Below, piece after piece: positions 19,183 to 31,778 of a stretch of 64,000 nucleotides of DNA (position 1 is the stretch's first letter; each line of letters starts with the position of its first letter). Location of the stretch: NCBI GenBank assembly GCA_964035575.1, contig OZ037898.1:124001-188000 (forward strand). The letters run 5' to 3'. The stretch comes from Rhynchopus sp. YZ270_cl-10 (lineage: Eukaryota; Euglenozoa; Diplonemea; Diplonemida; Diplonemidae). The position numbers and the translations under genes were made by a program. The notes beneath the pieces are model-generated. The model did not search any database. It saw only the letters and a list, made by a program, of their open reading frames with translations, and had not been told where the DNA came from.

Positions 19183-20954
19183 GGTGGTGTTGGCGGTGTG
19201 GGGACGGGCACAGGGGGAACGGGAACGGGAGCAGGTCCAGCACAGGGGACAGCGTTCGTTCTGATGTACGTGCGCACATAGCTCCCCGTGCACGACACAC
19301 TGTCCCAGTCGCCAGAGGCACATGCCCCAGCCTGCAGTGCCGCCGACACCTCTGCCTTGTCCGCAAGACTCCACGACGTCCAGCTCAGCTGCACACCCTG
19401 CGACCCTGCACTCTTGAAGCCCTCCAGGAATGCCTGCGCGTTGTCGAGGAAGGGACCCCCGTCACCGCTCGCCTCAGACGTGCCCCACTCACTCACAAAC
19501 AGCGGGATCTGCGACGCAACCTCCTGCACACGCGACTGCAGGTGTGTGTGCGACCCGGCGTAGAAGTGGAACACGTACATGACGTTGTGCGGGAGGTCCA
19601 CAGGGCGTGCCGCTGCCTCGTGGATGTCTTGGCTCCACGTCGGCGTCCCCGCAAGCACCACTGTCTCCGCATCCTCCGCACGGATCAACGCCAGGATGCG
19701 GTTGTGGTAGCTCAGAACCTGGCCCCAGCTCACACCGTTCGGCTCGTTCGCAATCTCGTACAGCACGTGGGTCTCGTCCTTCAGCGTCCGTGCCATGTCC
19801 TGCCAGAACGCGTCTGCTCCTGCGTACTCAGCGTCGTTCGGGTTCCCAGGGCTCAGCGTGTGCCAGTTCACAATCACGTAGATCCCGAGCTCCTTGCACC
19901 ACTGCACAATGTCCAGCACAGTCTGCTTCAGTGCCGGGTTGGTCCCGTAGCCCCCCTCACCGATGTACATTGCTGCCCGGAACACGTTGATGCCCCACCG
20001 CGTCACCAGGTGTGTGATGCTTTCCTTCGTGTAGCAGTTCGCAAACCAGTGCAGCCCGTGGCTGCTCATCCCCATCAGCTGCACAGCCTCACCCTGTGCC
20101 CCCACAAGCTGCAGCCCCGACAGACGCAGCTTCCCGTGGCACGTTGCGAACCCGGTGTTGTCCACTGCAGCCACGTCTGCATCCAGCCCGCTTGGAAGGG
20201 CGCATGTCGACCCACTGCCTCCACCACCACCTCCTCCTCCTGCACCACCACTCTGCCACGCACACTGTCCGGTGTGCTGGCAGCAGCACTTGCAGTAGCA
20301 CTCGCTCCCGTCGTCTGTGTTGCACTTTGCACCGTTGTCAGTCCAGTCGCAGCCGCATCCACTTGTGTCGCTTGGGCAGGCACCACCAGAGAACATGACG
20401 TCAATCACGTTGAAGAAGCTGTTCGACGTGTCACCCACATCCCACACACTCAGAATGATGTGGTACCCCTCCAGCGTCGGCACGTTGCACGTGTGGTCCG
20501 TCGTCATCGGCGGCTGCTTCATGCCTCCGTCCACAACACAGAACGGTGCGTCCTCAAACGTTGCGCGTGTCAGCGGTGCATTCGGGTTCCACCCTGCCCG
20601 CGTCATGTAGTACGTGTAGTCCTTCGTCACATGGTTTGCGTTGAACGTCCACGTGAACTTCGTCGCCCCACCCGACATCGGCACCTTCCCCCAGCGTGTC
20701 GCCGTCTGCTCGTTCAACTCCGGGAAGCGCGAGTGTGCACCTCCTGCCGGGATCGTCCCGTCTGCCGGCCACCCGTCCGGACCCTCGATGCTGAAGGGCT
20801 CCCACATGATCTGCCCGCAGTTCGTGTTCTTTTCTGAAGCGGGGGTGTGGATGTTCGAACAGAGCTCTGCACGTGACGGTGGGTCCAACACGTGCCCGTG
20901 TCCGTACGCCTGCGACGCACACAGCAGCACGCAGAGGGTGCGCGACATTGCCAT
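18525..20954 (-). CDS. Secreted AA10 LPMO - GH5 endoglucanase, copy 2, with new C-terminal domain
   Basis: 809 residues. Signal peptide, AA10 domain with His19/His108, Cys-rich module, Gly linker and GH5 domain (ANEP and VSEWG catalytic motifs kept) match copies 1 and 3. Differences: the Pro linker between LPMO and Cys module is missing (FSGGACPSD), and the GH5 DWH motif reads NWH. After the PTPPTPP linker the CBM1-like modules are replaced by about 218 unrelated residues with 15 Cys, beginning CNPINTEE and ending in a TAG stop. I do not recognise this domain; an extracellular disulfide-bonded binding module is plausible. The switch coincides with the left-hand edge of a 1.04-kb insertion (18146-19182). 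Confidence 0.9.
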   Translation of the reverse strand: MAMSRTLCVLLCASQAYGHGHVLDPPSRAELCSNIHTPASEKNTNCGQIMWEPFSIEGPDGWPADGTIPAGGAHSRFPELNEQTATRWGKVPMSGGATKFTWTFNANHVTKDYTYYMTRAGWNPNAPLTRATFEDAPFCVVDGGMKQPPMTTDHTCNVPTLEGYHIILSVWDVGDTSNSFFNVIDVMFSGGACPSDTSGCGCDWTDNGAKCNTDDGSECYCKCCCQHTGQCAWQSGGAGGGGGGGGSGSTCALPSGLDADVAAVDNTGFATCHGKLRLSGLQLVGAQGEAVQLMGMSSHGLHWFANCYTKESITHLVTRWGINVFRAAMYIGEGGYGTNPALKQTVLDIVQWCKELGIYVIVNWHTLSPGNPNDAEYAGADAFWQDMARTLKDETHVLYEIANEPNGVSWGQVLSYHNRILALIRAEDAETVVLAGTPTWSQDIHEAAARPVDLPHNVMYVFHFYAGSHTHLQSRVQEVASQIPLFVSEWGTSEASGDGGPFLDNAQAFLEGFKSAGSQGVQLSWTSWSLADKAEVSAALQAGACASGDWDSVSCTGSYVRTYIRTNAVPCAGPAPVPVPPVPVPTPPTPPCNPINTEEAVVRDLWRPTAVNSLPAYAVSENTLGWTLGDDQVTLHNFPPVLLKDGVRAFYPDQTSEIPLGAEIQVECPANCDDTPCEVIVVTYHCVPCSSATNGKFPATMPLAGWAPGHCSPRFSFLADRHRMVGFRKLVGACETEVLPATEVALSNIAVFVRQGAHDCGLFVQEEMCEDSNECAWKDGACSSTWCPAAIPTGPPTCAPCAQTEIDLD

Positions 20955-22250
20955 TTTGTGTTGTTTGTTTGCAATGTGTTTGAAAATCTGTGTGGTGGTA
21001 GGGGAGTAGCGGTGGGGAAGTAACGTGACTGCAAGAAGAGTCAAGGACGCCCGTGAGTTACGCAGAACCGGAAGCTGACTTACACCCCAAGTGCACGTGG
21101 CAGAAAAAGAGTCACGAGAAGATCGACGCCTTCCTCCAGTACACCTCTACATGTACGCAGGCTGAGGGGGACTAAGACAAGATACAAAAGGGGTGAGGGA
21201 GGGCGGGGTGGGGCTGTTGTTCGGAAGTCTCCATAGAAAAGTGGACTGTGCAGAACACAGAATAGAGTGAAAAAGTGCTGCTCTGTGCACAAAAGCACAA
21301 GACGCCAAAAAAAGGAAAAAGGGAAAGTGGGATTGATAAGAGTAACGAAAGGCCTCCACAACCTTATTGGCTTGCCTGCACGACCCTGCACCTTGGTGTC
21401 CTCTCCCCTGCCTCTCTATAAGACCTTCTCTTCGCGCACTCAAGTGGACAGCCACCTTATGCACAGAAGAACGGTGAGGCAGAGGGACACAGACAGCAAA
21501 GGCGGGGCAGGCAGAACAACGCAAACCACTGTCACTGTGCACACAGCACCTCAGCCACCGTGTCGTTGTCAGTAGAGTAGAGAACGAGAGCAAAGAAAAG
21601 AAAATAGAAAATAGAAAACAGAAAATAGAGGGAAAACGCAACAAGAGAGGAAGAAAACCCTTTTTGCCCACCTGCCGAGCACACACCAGGCAGCCACAGC
21701 AGTGGGGCAGGTCTTGGTTGTATATTGTGTCGCTATTGCACAGCACACAGCTGCTCTCCTCTCACGAGACGTAACAGCCTCCACTAGGCTTACAAAGCTG
21801 CTGCAGGACAATATCAGAAAAATGTGCAAATATAAAGTGCAAAACTGAACTCGATAAAAACGGAAAACCAGATGTAAAATAATAAAGTGGCAACGGTGGC
21901 GGTGCAACCCTTTGCAATGCTGTGCGTGTGTGTTAAGTGAGGTGTGTGGTGGAATGCCCACAGTGCACGAGCGCTGGGGCAGACCCACCCGCACATCCGC
22001 ACGCATGGATAAAAGCAGCAAGGCAGAGCAAAGGCAGCGCACCCCACCGCACCCAGTCCCACCCGTGTCCACACAGCCCTCTCCTCAGTAAAGAGAGTGG
22101 CGGTGGCATCGTCAAAAGAAAGAAGGTTGCAGGGAAATGGAATGTGGTGTGTGTCAGAAGCAGGAGGCATTCTGCACCTAGTAGCGTTGGACAGAAGAGG
22201 CAGCTATAGACTGCTGCATAGAAGGGAGAGTGGGGAGGTGCCTGCACTGC
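20955..22250. other. Array spacer upstream of LPMO-GH5 copy 2
   Basis: Counterpart of 11770-13095. It differs by small indels, for example a shortened segment near 21035-21085 and an extra AAAATAG unit near 21600. Nothing gene-like was recognised. Confidence 0.5.
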
Positions 22251-23231
22251 TCACATGCACTGTGCGTAGTGCGCGTTGTAGGCCGCACACGTGGCACCTG
22301 CCTGCCCCTCGCAGCAGGCACGGTCCTGCTTGCACGCAGCGTAGACACATTGCACATCGGTTGTGCACACGGGAAGGGTCGGTGGTGTTGTTGTTGTTGG
22401 TGTTGGTGCCGGCGGTGTTGTGACAGGTGGTGCCGGCGGTGTTGTGGAAGGCGACGGTGCACCCTGCACACACTGTGCGTATTGTGTCTTGTACACAGCA
22501 CAGGACGCACCTGCCTGCTCCTCGCAGCAGGCAGGGTCCTGCACACACGCAACGTACATGCAGTGCACAGCATCCAACATCGTGCATGAGACAGGAGGTG
22601 TCACAGGTGAGGTCGGCACAGGGACTGGCGCTGTTGGCACAGGAACAGGAGGGCTCGCACCACCAGAGAACATGACGTCAATCACGTTGAAGAAGCTGTT
22701 CGACGTGTCACCCACATCCCACACACTCAGAATGATGTGGTACCCCTCCAGCGTCGGCACGTTGCACGTGTGGTCCGTCGTCATCGGCGGCATCTTCATG
22801 CCTCCGTCCACAACACAGAACGGTGCGTCCTCAAACGTTGCGCGTGTCAGCGGTGCATTCGGGTTCCACCCTGCCCGCGTCATGTAGTACGTGTAGTCCT
22901 TCGTCACGTGGTTTGCGTTGAACGTCCACGTGAACTTCGTCGCCCCACCCGACATCGGCACCTTCCCCCAGCGTGTCGCCGTCTGCTCGTTCAACTCCGG
23001 GAAGCGCGAGTGTGCACCTCCTGCCGGGATCGTCCCGTCTGCCGGCCACCCGTCCGGACCCTCGATGCTGAAGGGCTCCCACATGATCTGCCCGCAGTTC
23101 GTGTTCTTTTCTGAAGCGGGGGTGTGGATGTTCGAACAGAGCTCCGCACGCGACGGTGGGTCCAACACGTGCCCGTGTCCGTACGCCTGCGACGCACACA
23201 GCAGCACGCAGAGGGTGCGCGACATTGCCAT
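22251..23231 (-). CDS. Secreted AA10 LPMO with two CBM1-like modules, copy 2
   Basis: 326 residues, differing from copy 1 (13096-14076) by only a few residues, for example TMLDAV for TMLEAV. Same order: signal peptide, His-initiated AA10 domain, Pro/Val linker, CBM1-like module, Thr/Pro linker, CBM1-like module. It occupies the same place in the second array unit, between LPMO-GH5 copy 2 and tubulin copy 2. Near-identity points to recent duplication or gene conversion. Confidence 0.9.
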   Translation of the reverse strand: MAMSRTLCVLLCASQAYGHGHVLDPPSRAELCSNIHTPASEKNTNCGQIMWEPFSIEGPDGWPADGTIPAGGAHSRFPELNEQTATRWGKVPMSGGATKFTWTFNANHVTKDYTYYMTRAGWNPNAPLTRATFEDAPFCVVDGGMKMPPMTTDHTCNVPTLEGYHIILSVWDVGDTSNSFFNVIDVMFSGGASPPVPVPTAPVPVPTSPVTPPVSCTMLDAVHCMYVACVQDPACCEEQAGASCAVYKTQYAQCVQGAPSPSTTPPAPPVTTPPAPTPTTTTPPTLPVCTTDVQCVYAACKQDRACCEGQAGATCAAYNAHYAQCM

Positions 23232-23819
23232 TTTGTGTTGTTTGTTTGCAATGTGTTTGAAAATCTGTGTGGGGTGGTAGGGGAGTATCTAGTGGCTTTT
23301 GGCGGGGAAGTGAATATTGAAAAGATAGGTGTTCATTTGTCTCTTTGTTGGGGGTCTTTGTTTTTACATTTGTATCGATTGGTATGCTTCTGACGCGTCG
23401 CCACACGCCAAGCGTGGCAAAAGAGTGGCAGACAAAGCTCTTTCCTCCCTGTGGGGTGACAGGGTGGACTGAGGTGCTGCGGTGGGTGGTTTGATTTGCT
23501 CAGCGTGACACGGCCCGACAAGAAGCGTTCCTAGGGGTTTGTTTCCTCGTCGTTAGGGGGCAGGGGACTCTCGAATATGTTTTGTTTTGTTTTATTTTGC
23601 TATATTTTTTCCTTTGTTTTGTGTTATCTCCTTATCTAACTGTGTGACCTCTTCGGCCCACGTCTGTCCGTGTGTCGTCTTGTTTTTGTTTTTGGTCTTC
23701 TTGTTCTCGTCACGTCAGCACGGACGGTGCCTTTCTTTGCGGCGTTTTGAATGACTTTTTTTGTTGGAACAACAAAACAGCAAATGCGTAGAAGTGTGGC
23801 AGAGACACAGACCTCACGA
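23232..23819. other. Spacer between short LPMO 2 and alpha-tubulin 2
   Basis: Counterpart of 14077-14653; differs by short indels in T-rich tracts (23575-23620) and just upstream of the LPMO start (23270-23305). No other feature seen. Confidence 0.5.
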
Positions 23820-25274
<1,455 letters not shown>

Positions 25275-25307
25275 TCATTGCTTTATTTGCTATTGTTTTA
25301 TCACAGA

Positions 25308-26168
25308 TCTTCTCCACAACATGAATGCTTCTCTTCCCCCTCTATAGTGAACAGCAACTACACATGTCAAAGACATGGTGCTGCTGGGGGGAGAAGAAAA
25401 AAGAGCTGGGACAGACATGAGTCCAGACAGTGCTCTGCACCAAAGAGAACCTTTTGGGCATACACAGTCCAGTGGGTGTTGAGGGAAAGGGAACGAAAAG
25501 AGAATAGAAAGAAACCTTGAGAGATGAATATGCCTCACGTGCACACACATCTAACAAAGAGAACAGTTGGCAAGATGAGGCCAAGCCTTGCTGTACTTAG
25601 AACACCTTTGGTGCTGAAAGGGCACATGGCTGCCACACCTTGTCATGTCATGTGTACTCAGTAAAGAATACCTTCAACAAAATAAACAGAAAACAGTTGT
25701 GTCAGAATGAGTCATCCTCTCGTGCTGAGTCACCTAAAAACGACAACACCTCGTGACGTAGAAACAAAAGACTGTTATGTAGGAAACAGTCCAGCTCCGT
25801 TACAGGGTACACGTATGTGTTGAAACAAGAAATAGTAGGGGGGAAAGTAATAAAAGCCGACATCGTTCGGATAATAGGAAGAATAACGTGAGAGGCGAGA
25901 GGTGATATGCTTGTTGTGCACATCCTCTTTGTAATAGAGAGCAAAGCAGAGGCAGGCGAGCCATGCACGCCTGACGCCTCGCATTAGGGAACAGAGTTCC
26001 CAATAGTGTGTTCAGAAAGACAAAAGAGAGGAAGAAAACAGCGAACAGAAAGAAGAGAATAATAAAGACAACATCCGGGAAGCGAAGGCATCACCACCAA
26101 AGGCGGCATCGCACATCGCACCCAGTTGTCGTTTGTTCGCTGTTGTTTGTATGTAAGAGGGTGAACCC
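25308..26168. repeat. Segmental-duplication spacer, copy 3
   Basis: Near-identical to 8623-9482, including hairpin-repeat variants near 25515-25555 and 25566-25605, and continuous with tubulin copy 2 on the right-transcribed side and LPMO-GH5 copy 3 on the other. This shows the ancestral order of the array. Confidence 0.85.
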
Positions 26169-26193
26169 CTGTGTTAGTTAGTATTGGCAGCAC

Positions 26194-28467
26194 TCACCCA
26201 AGCACCTTGCACGACCAGCCGCCTCCAGGTGTGCACGTTCTGAGGCACTGTGCGTACCACTGCGACTGCTCGTAGCACTGTGTGCCGCTCTCACAGCACG
26301 CCGTCGACCCCAGACAGTTTGAATACACAGACAGCGTCGACCCGCTGCACGCACTCGACGGTGTTGGCGGCACAGGCACAGGTGCTGTGGGCACAGGTGC
26401 AGACGGTGTGGGTGGGGATGTTGCCGGTGGCGGTGACGAGCTCTGCATGCACTCTGCGTACCACGTGTCGAACTGCGCACACGGCGTCCCTGCTGCAGCA
26501 CAGCAGCTGGCATCACGCTTGCACGCACTGTACACACAGAAGGCAGAGGCACAGGCAGGCGGGGTCGGGACAGGGGCTGGCACCGTGGGCACAGGTGCAG
26601 GCGGTGTGGGTGGCGACGTTGCTGGTGGTGTTGGCGGTGTGGGGACGGGCACAGGGGGAACGGGAACGGGAGCAGGTCCGCCACAAGGGACAGCGTTCGT
26701 TCTGATGTACGTGCGCACATAGCTCCCCGTGCACGACACACTGTCCCAGTCGCCAGAGGCACATGCCCCAGCCTGCAGTGCAGCCGACACCTCTGCCTTG
26801 TCCGCAAGACTCCACGACGTCCAGCTCAGCTGCACACCCTGCGACCCTGCACTCTTGAAGCCCTCCAGGAACGCCTGCGCGTTGTCGAGGAAGGGACCCC
26901 CGTCACCGCTCGCCTCAGACGTGCCCCACTCACTCACAAACAGCGGGATCTGCGACGCAACCTCCTGCACACGCGACTGCAGGTGTGTGTGCGACCCGGC
27001 GTAGAAGTGGAACACGTACATGACGTTGTGCGGGAGGTCCACAGGGCGCGCCGCTGCCTCGTGGATGTCTTGGCTCCACGTCGGCGTCCCCGCAAGCACC
27101 ACTGTCTCCGCATCCTCCGCACGGATCAACGCTAGGATGCGGTTGTGGTAGCTCACAACCTCGCCCCAGCTCACACCATTCGGCTCGTTCGCAATCTCGT
27201 ACAGCACGTGGGTCTCGTCCTTCAGCGTCCGTGCCATGTCCTGCCAGAACGCGTCTGCTCCCGCGTACTCAGCGTCGTTCGGGTTCCCAGGGCTCAGCAT
27301 GTGCCAGTCCACAATCACGTAGATCCCGAGCTCCTTGCACCACTGCACAATGTCCAGCACAGTCTGCTTCAGCGCCGGGTTGGTCCCGTAGCCCCCCTCA
27401 CCGATGTACATTGCTGCCCGGAACACGTTGATGCCCCACCGCGTCACCAGGTGTGTGATGCTTTCCTTCGTGTAGCAGTTCGCAAACCAGTGCAGCCCGT
27501 GGCTGCTCATCCCCATCAGCTGCACAGCCTCCCCCTGTGCCCCCACAAGCTGCAGCCCCGACAGACGCAGCTTCCCGTGGCACGTTGCGAACCCGGTGTT
27601 GTCCACTGCAGCCACGTCTGCGTCCAGCCCGCTTGGAAGGGCACATGTCGACCCGCTGCCTCCACCACCACCACCTCCTCCTCCTCCTGCACCACCACCC
27701 TGCCACGCACACTGTCCGGTGTGCTGGCAGCAGCACTTGCAGTAGCACTCGCTCCCATCGTCTGTGTTGCACTTTGCGCCGTTGTCAGTCCAGTCGCAGC
27801 CGCATCCACTTGTGTCGCTTGGGCAGGCCCCATTGCTTGGAACCGGAACAGGTGCAGGCACAGGCGCTGTTGGCACAGGCACAGGAGGGGTCGCACCACC
27901 AGAGAACATGACGTCAATCACGTTGAAGAAGCTGTTCGACGTGTCACCCACATCCCACACACTCAGAATGATGTGGTACCCCTCCAGCGTCGGCACGTTG
28001 CACGTGTGGTCCGTCGTCATCGGCGGCATCTTCATGCCTCCGTCCACAACACAGAACGGTGCGTCCTCAAACGTTGCGCGTGTCAGTGGTGCATTCGGGT
28101 TCCACCCTGCCCGCGTCATGTAGTACGTGTAGTCCTTCGTCACGTGGTTTGCGTTGAACGTCCACGTGAACTTCGTCGCCCCACCCGACATCGGCACCTT
28201 CCCCCAGCGTGTCGCCGTCTGCTCGTTCAACTCCGGGAAGCGCGAGTGTGCACCTCCTGCCGGGATCGTCCCGTCTGCTGGCCACCCGTCCGGACCCTCG
28301 ATGCTGAAGGGCTCCCACATGATCTGCCCGCAGTTCGTGTTCTTTTCTGAAGCGGGGGTGTGGATGTTCGAACAGAGCTCCGCACGCGACGGTGGGTCCA
28401 ACACGTGCCCGTGTCCGTACGCCTGCGACGCACACAGCAGCACGCAGAGGGTGCGCGACATTGCCAT
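26194..28467 (-). CDS. Secreted modular AA10 LPMO - GH5 endoglucanase, copy 3
   Basis: 757 residues, closely similar to copy 1: signal peptide, AA10 domain from His19, linker, Cys-rich module, Gly linker (one Gly shorter), GH5 domain with ANEP and VSEWG, and two CBM1-like modules. It differs mainly in the Pro-rich linkers, where PTAPVPVP is extended by four residues before the last module, as expected from slippage in repetitive linker DNA. It is the right-hand end of the array. No LPMO or tubulin follows upstream; the homology ends near 28540. Confidence 0.92.
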   Translation of the reverse strand: MAMSRTLCVLLCASQAYGHGHVLDPPSRAELCSNIHTPASEKNTNCGQIMWEPFSIEGPDGWPADGTIPAGGAHSRFPELNEQTATRWGKVPMSGGATKFTWTFNANHVTKDYTYYMTRAGWNPNAPLTRATFEDAPFCVVDGGMKMPPMTTDHTCNVPTLEGYHIILSVWDVGDTSNSFFNVIDVMFSGGATPPVPVPTAPVPAPVPVPSNGACPSDTSGCGCDWTDNGAKCNTDDGSECYCKCCCQHTGQCAWQGGGAGGGGGGGGGGSGSTCALPSGLDADVAAVDNTGFATCHGKLRLSGLQLVGAQGEAVQLMGMSSHGLHWFANCYTKESITHLVTRWGINVFRAAMYIGEGGYGTNPALKQTVLDIVQWCKELGIYVIVDWHMLSPGNPNDAEYAGADAFWQDMARTLKDETHVLYEIANEPNGVSWGEVVSYHNRILALIRAEDAETVVLAGTPTWSQDIHEAAARPVDLPHNVMYVFHFYAGSHTHLQSRVQEVASQIPLFVSEWGTSEASGDGGPFLDNAQAFLEGFKSAGSQGVQLSWTSWSLADKAEVSAALQAGACASGDWDSVSCTGSYVRTYIRTNAVPCGGPAPVPVPPVPVPTPPTPPATSPPTPPAPVPTVPAPVPTPPACASAFCVYSACKRDASCCAAAGTPCAQFDTWYAECMQSSSPPPATSPPTPSAPVPTAPVPVPPTPSSACSGSTLSVYSNCLGSTACCESGTQCYEQSQWYAQCLRTCTPGGGWSCKVLG

Positions 28468-29854
28468 TTTGTGTTGGTTTGTTGGTTTGTTTGTTTGTAA
28501 TGTGTTTGAAAATCTGTGTGGTGGTAGGGGAGTAGTGGTGGGAAGTATGAGAATAGCATACTAGAAACCTAAAACATGAAATGAATGGTGTGGGTTCTTT
28601 TTCTCTTTTTCTGCTTTGCCTCTGTCACACGCTGATGTGGCGGGTCTCTGTATAAATTTGAAGAGAGAAAAAAAAAGATCACACAGCACACTCAACTTGT
28701 ATACCCTTTGTTTCGCTCCCCCCTGTACCCCCATTTTTCTGCTGCCTCATCTTAGTGATTGGGTTGTCAAAAGTGTTGGACGATGGACGTTGCTTCACTA
28801 ATTCGATCTCTGATGACTTGATTCAAGTAAAGTTTTTTTGTATTACTTTCCGCAAAAAATAAAGAATTCCTCGGCACTTTCGCTGACGTATAACCTCTGG
28901 GATGTGGGAGAAAAGAAAAAGTGTCAAAAGAACGCTTCAGATGCATGTGACACATAAAAAGTAAAATGTGTCCTTGAGTAAAGTCAATTAATCAAATTGG
29001 TGAAACCTCTTCATTGACCATTTATTTTTGTGCCAAAAATTAAAGAAGCAAAAGCAAAATACTTATGAAATAGAAACCTACGTTTGAGATGAACATCACT
29101 GTGCACACAAGCTTTTTCTTCTTGAAATGTTTTTTTTTACTGAGTGAATAAGCGCTCGACCTGCCTACAGGTAACCTACAGAACAAAGAGTGATTAAAAG
29201 AGAGTCCCCCGTGCCGATGTGCTGATGAGAGGAGAGCAGTGCTTGAACGTATCACGAAGAGTGGGAATGTAATATACAAGACGAATCTCATGTACATACA
29301 GGTTCAAAAAATAAACACGTTCAAAAAAATAATCACACCGGCATTTGATGGGTCCATTGACACACAAAATATACCGCGTTCCCTATCGAGACACGCAAGT
29401 TCGCCGCACACACAGGGCAGCTACGAGGCACGAGGCACGAGGCACGAGGTACTAGGTACTATGTACGGCACTAAAAAGACGAATGAACGAAATGTTCCAA
29501 AAAACACACGACAAAAAAAAAAAAAAAAAAAATCAGAGCAAGAATTGACCCGACATGGTCAAGGCAATGACACCACTTGTTTTCCACAAAAAGAAAAGAA
29601 AAGAAAATCCTAGCAGCCTTTTCAACCGCTTCTCAAACGGCAAATACAGGAAATACATCAGTACGCACACATCCTTGGTAATATTCCACCTTTTTTTTGG
29701 ACCCACAACACTTCTCCTCCATTTAAAACAACAATGAACCAAGGCAGAACTTTCCAAAAGGCCCCTCTCCCACCCCCTTTTTGATACTCTCAGTGCACCT
29801 CCGACAACCCTCTCGAAGAGGTTATCATGACATCTTCTTTGCACACTTTCTTCT
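28468..29854. other. Intergenic region right of the array
   Basis: The homology to other LPMO-GH5 upstream regions stops near 28540. The rest is unique and A/T-rich, with a variant hairpin repeat near 29083-29115, a short GAGGCAC tandem repeat (about 29428-29452) and an A18 run near 29512-29532. The kynureninase 3' UTR begins at the right end. No gene recognised. Confidence 0.45.
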
Positions 29855-31475
29855 CTATTCAACTTTGATGAACTTGCGCAGGTTTGTGACCAGAACGTGG
29901 ACATCCGTGAAGGTGTTGTAGAGGGGCACAGGGGGCAGACGGAGGACATCCGGCGGGCGGTTGTCGCACGCGATGCCAGCACCTTCCAGCTGGCGCTGCA
30001 GCACCGAGGCCTTGTTCCCTGTGTTCGTCCCGCACTCGTACTCTGTCGCGTCAACAGAGTCGCTGACCAGCTCGCCTGCAACACGGATCGAGAGCTGGCA
30101 TCCTCTCCTCTCGACGTCCGACGGCGAGAGGATCTCAATCTCCTTCGGAAGAAGCGTCTTGATGAGATGCTCCAAGTACCTGAATGGTGTGTTGTGAAGG
30201 TGTGTGTTATGAAGGTGTGTGTTGTGAAGGTGTGTGTTATGAAGGTGTGTGTTGTGAAGGTGTGTGTTTATGAGAAAACCATGACATATCTCCCTCATTT
30301 CATAGATTTTCCCCCCAGCACGGATGCAAAAAGTACCTCGCAAAAAGACATCACATCGCTATTTTTTTGTTGTAACGTTCTTAACGTTCTCCCCCCCAAA
30401 AAAAAAACCACAATCTCATAATGACATACCCTGTCAACAACAGCGATTTGGCTCTCAGCTTGTCAACACCAATCTCCGCCATGAGCTCAAGCCCCGGGCG
30501 CAGCGCTGCCATGTTCACAACCCCCGGGTTGGAGAGCTGGAATGAGGCAACTCCTTCGGTGCCGTCGAAGTCGTGTTTGAGTTGGAAACGCGACTCACGC
30601 TTGTGGCCCCACCAGCCTTCGAGGCGGTTCAGGGAGGAGCAGTCAATGTCTTTGTGGATGAAAGCTCCTGCGATGTTGCCGGGACCTGAGTTGATGTATT
30701 TGTAGGTGCACCAGCAGGCAAAGTCGACCTTCCAGTCGTGCAGCTTCAGAACACAGTTTCCTGCTGCGTGCGCAAGGTCCCAACCCACAACGCATCCCTT
30801 CGCTTTTCCTGCCGCGGTGATCTTCTCAATGTCAAAGAACTGCCCTGTCAGGAAGTGCACACCTCCGAGCATGATCATCGCGATTTCATCCCCTTTCTCC
30901 TCAATCAGATCCAGCAGCATCTTTTCGTCGAAGCAGCGCACTTCGTCCTGCAGGCCCACTTCCAGAAGGTCCTCTTCGGGGTTACCTCCCTTAAGACGGA
31001 TCTGCGAGCACACTGCGTACATGTCGGAGGGGAAGGGGTTCTTCTCGATCAGAATCTTCCTGCGCTTGCCCTCGGGCTTGTAGAAGGCCGTCATGAGAAG
31101 GTGCAGGTTGACTGTGAGGGTGTTCATGATCGCCACCTCGCTGCGCTCGGCACCGACCACCTTCGCCATAGGCTCCTGAAGGAATTCGTCAATCTCGAAC
31201 CACGGTACCGGCTGCACAAAGTGCCCCTCCACAGCAACGGTTCCCCATTTGTCGAGCATCTGCTCCATGCTTGCGCGCACCCCCTTATGCTGAAGCCCCA
31301 GGCTGTTGCCGCACATGTACACAACGTCCTTGCCGTTCTTCTTGGGGATGAGGAACTCCTCGCGGTGGGCCTTGAGGTCGTCATGCTCGTCCATGTGCTG
31401 TGCGAACTCTTGGGTGAGGATGTCCTTCCCGCATGAGGCGGCGGTGGCCAGAAGGCTTTCGCGTGGGTGTGTCAT
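29855..31475 (-). CDS. KYNU: Kynureninase, two exons
   Basis: Exons 30430-31475 and 29855-30179 on the minus strand, joined across a GTATGTC...CAG intron of 250 bases inside a Gly codon, give 456 residues (human enzyme 465). This PLP enzyme of tryptophan catabolism cleaves kynurenine to anthranilate and 3-hydroxykynurenine to 3-hydroxyanthranilate. Seen: GNSLGLQ (56-62), NALTVNLHLL-like motif (119-127), GVHFLTGQ, GWDLAHAAGN (231-240), the PLP-lysine motif CWCTYKY with Lys259, and VERRGCQLSI, VPLYNTF in the C-terminal part. The start MTHPRES is chosen because upstream codons are low-complexity Ser/Pro and a long pyrimidine tract ending in CAG lies about 11 bases before it. Cytosolic role by family. 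No other kynurenine-pathway gene is nearby. Confidence 0.95.
30196..30270. repeat. Minisatellite in the kynureninase intron
   Basis: Five tandem copies of a 15-base unit GAAGGTGTGTGTTRT, with the R alternating A and G so that a 30-base higher-order period is visible. It sits about 17 bases from the 3' splice site; on the transcribed strand it is a C/A-rich tract leading into the acceptor. Confidence 0.8.
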
Positions 31476-31482
31476 GATGCAG

Positions 31483-31545
31483 AAGGTCTGGTGAAAGTAG
31501 GGTGTGGAGGAGGAGGAGGAGGAGGAACAGGAGGTAGTGCTGCGC
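31483..31545 (-). promoter_or_regulatory. Pyrimidine tract and AG acceptor before kynureninase
   Basis: On the minus strand a tract rich in CTCCTCCTCCTCC ends in TTTCACCAG, followed 11 bases later by the kynureninase ATG. It has the form of a 3' splice site without any upstream coding exon, as expected for spliced-leader addition or for an intron in the 5' UTR. Inference only. Confidence 0.4.
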
Positions 31546-31742
31546 GACAGAGTTGATGCAGAATGGGGGGGAAACTCAACTGATGTGGCTGAATGTGAAT
31601 GGGTGGGGGGGTGCAAAAAGTGCGCAAGAAGTGCGAATCACCCCCCTTCAGCCACACCATCAACGTTTTTTTCTCATGCAACGAGGGGTATGGTTGGTGG
31701 TGTATGGTTTGTGAGGAGGGAGGGTGGGCCAGTTAACTAGTC

Positions 31743-31778
<36 letters not shown>

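Noticed and set aside
18660-20837. 725-codon plus-strand frame over LPMO-GH5 copy 2, and similar frames over copies 1 and 3
   Set aside because: Antisense shadow of the LPMO-GH5 frame, Arg/His/Cys-rich, without a recognisable fold.
30180-30429. CRISPR-like array in the kynureninase intron
   Set aside because: The 15-base units are contiguous with no spacers; this is a minisatellite in a eukaryotic intron.
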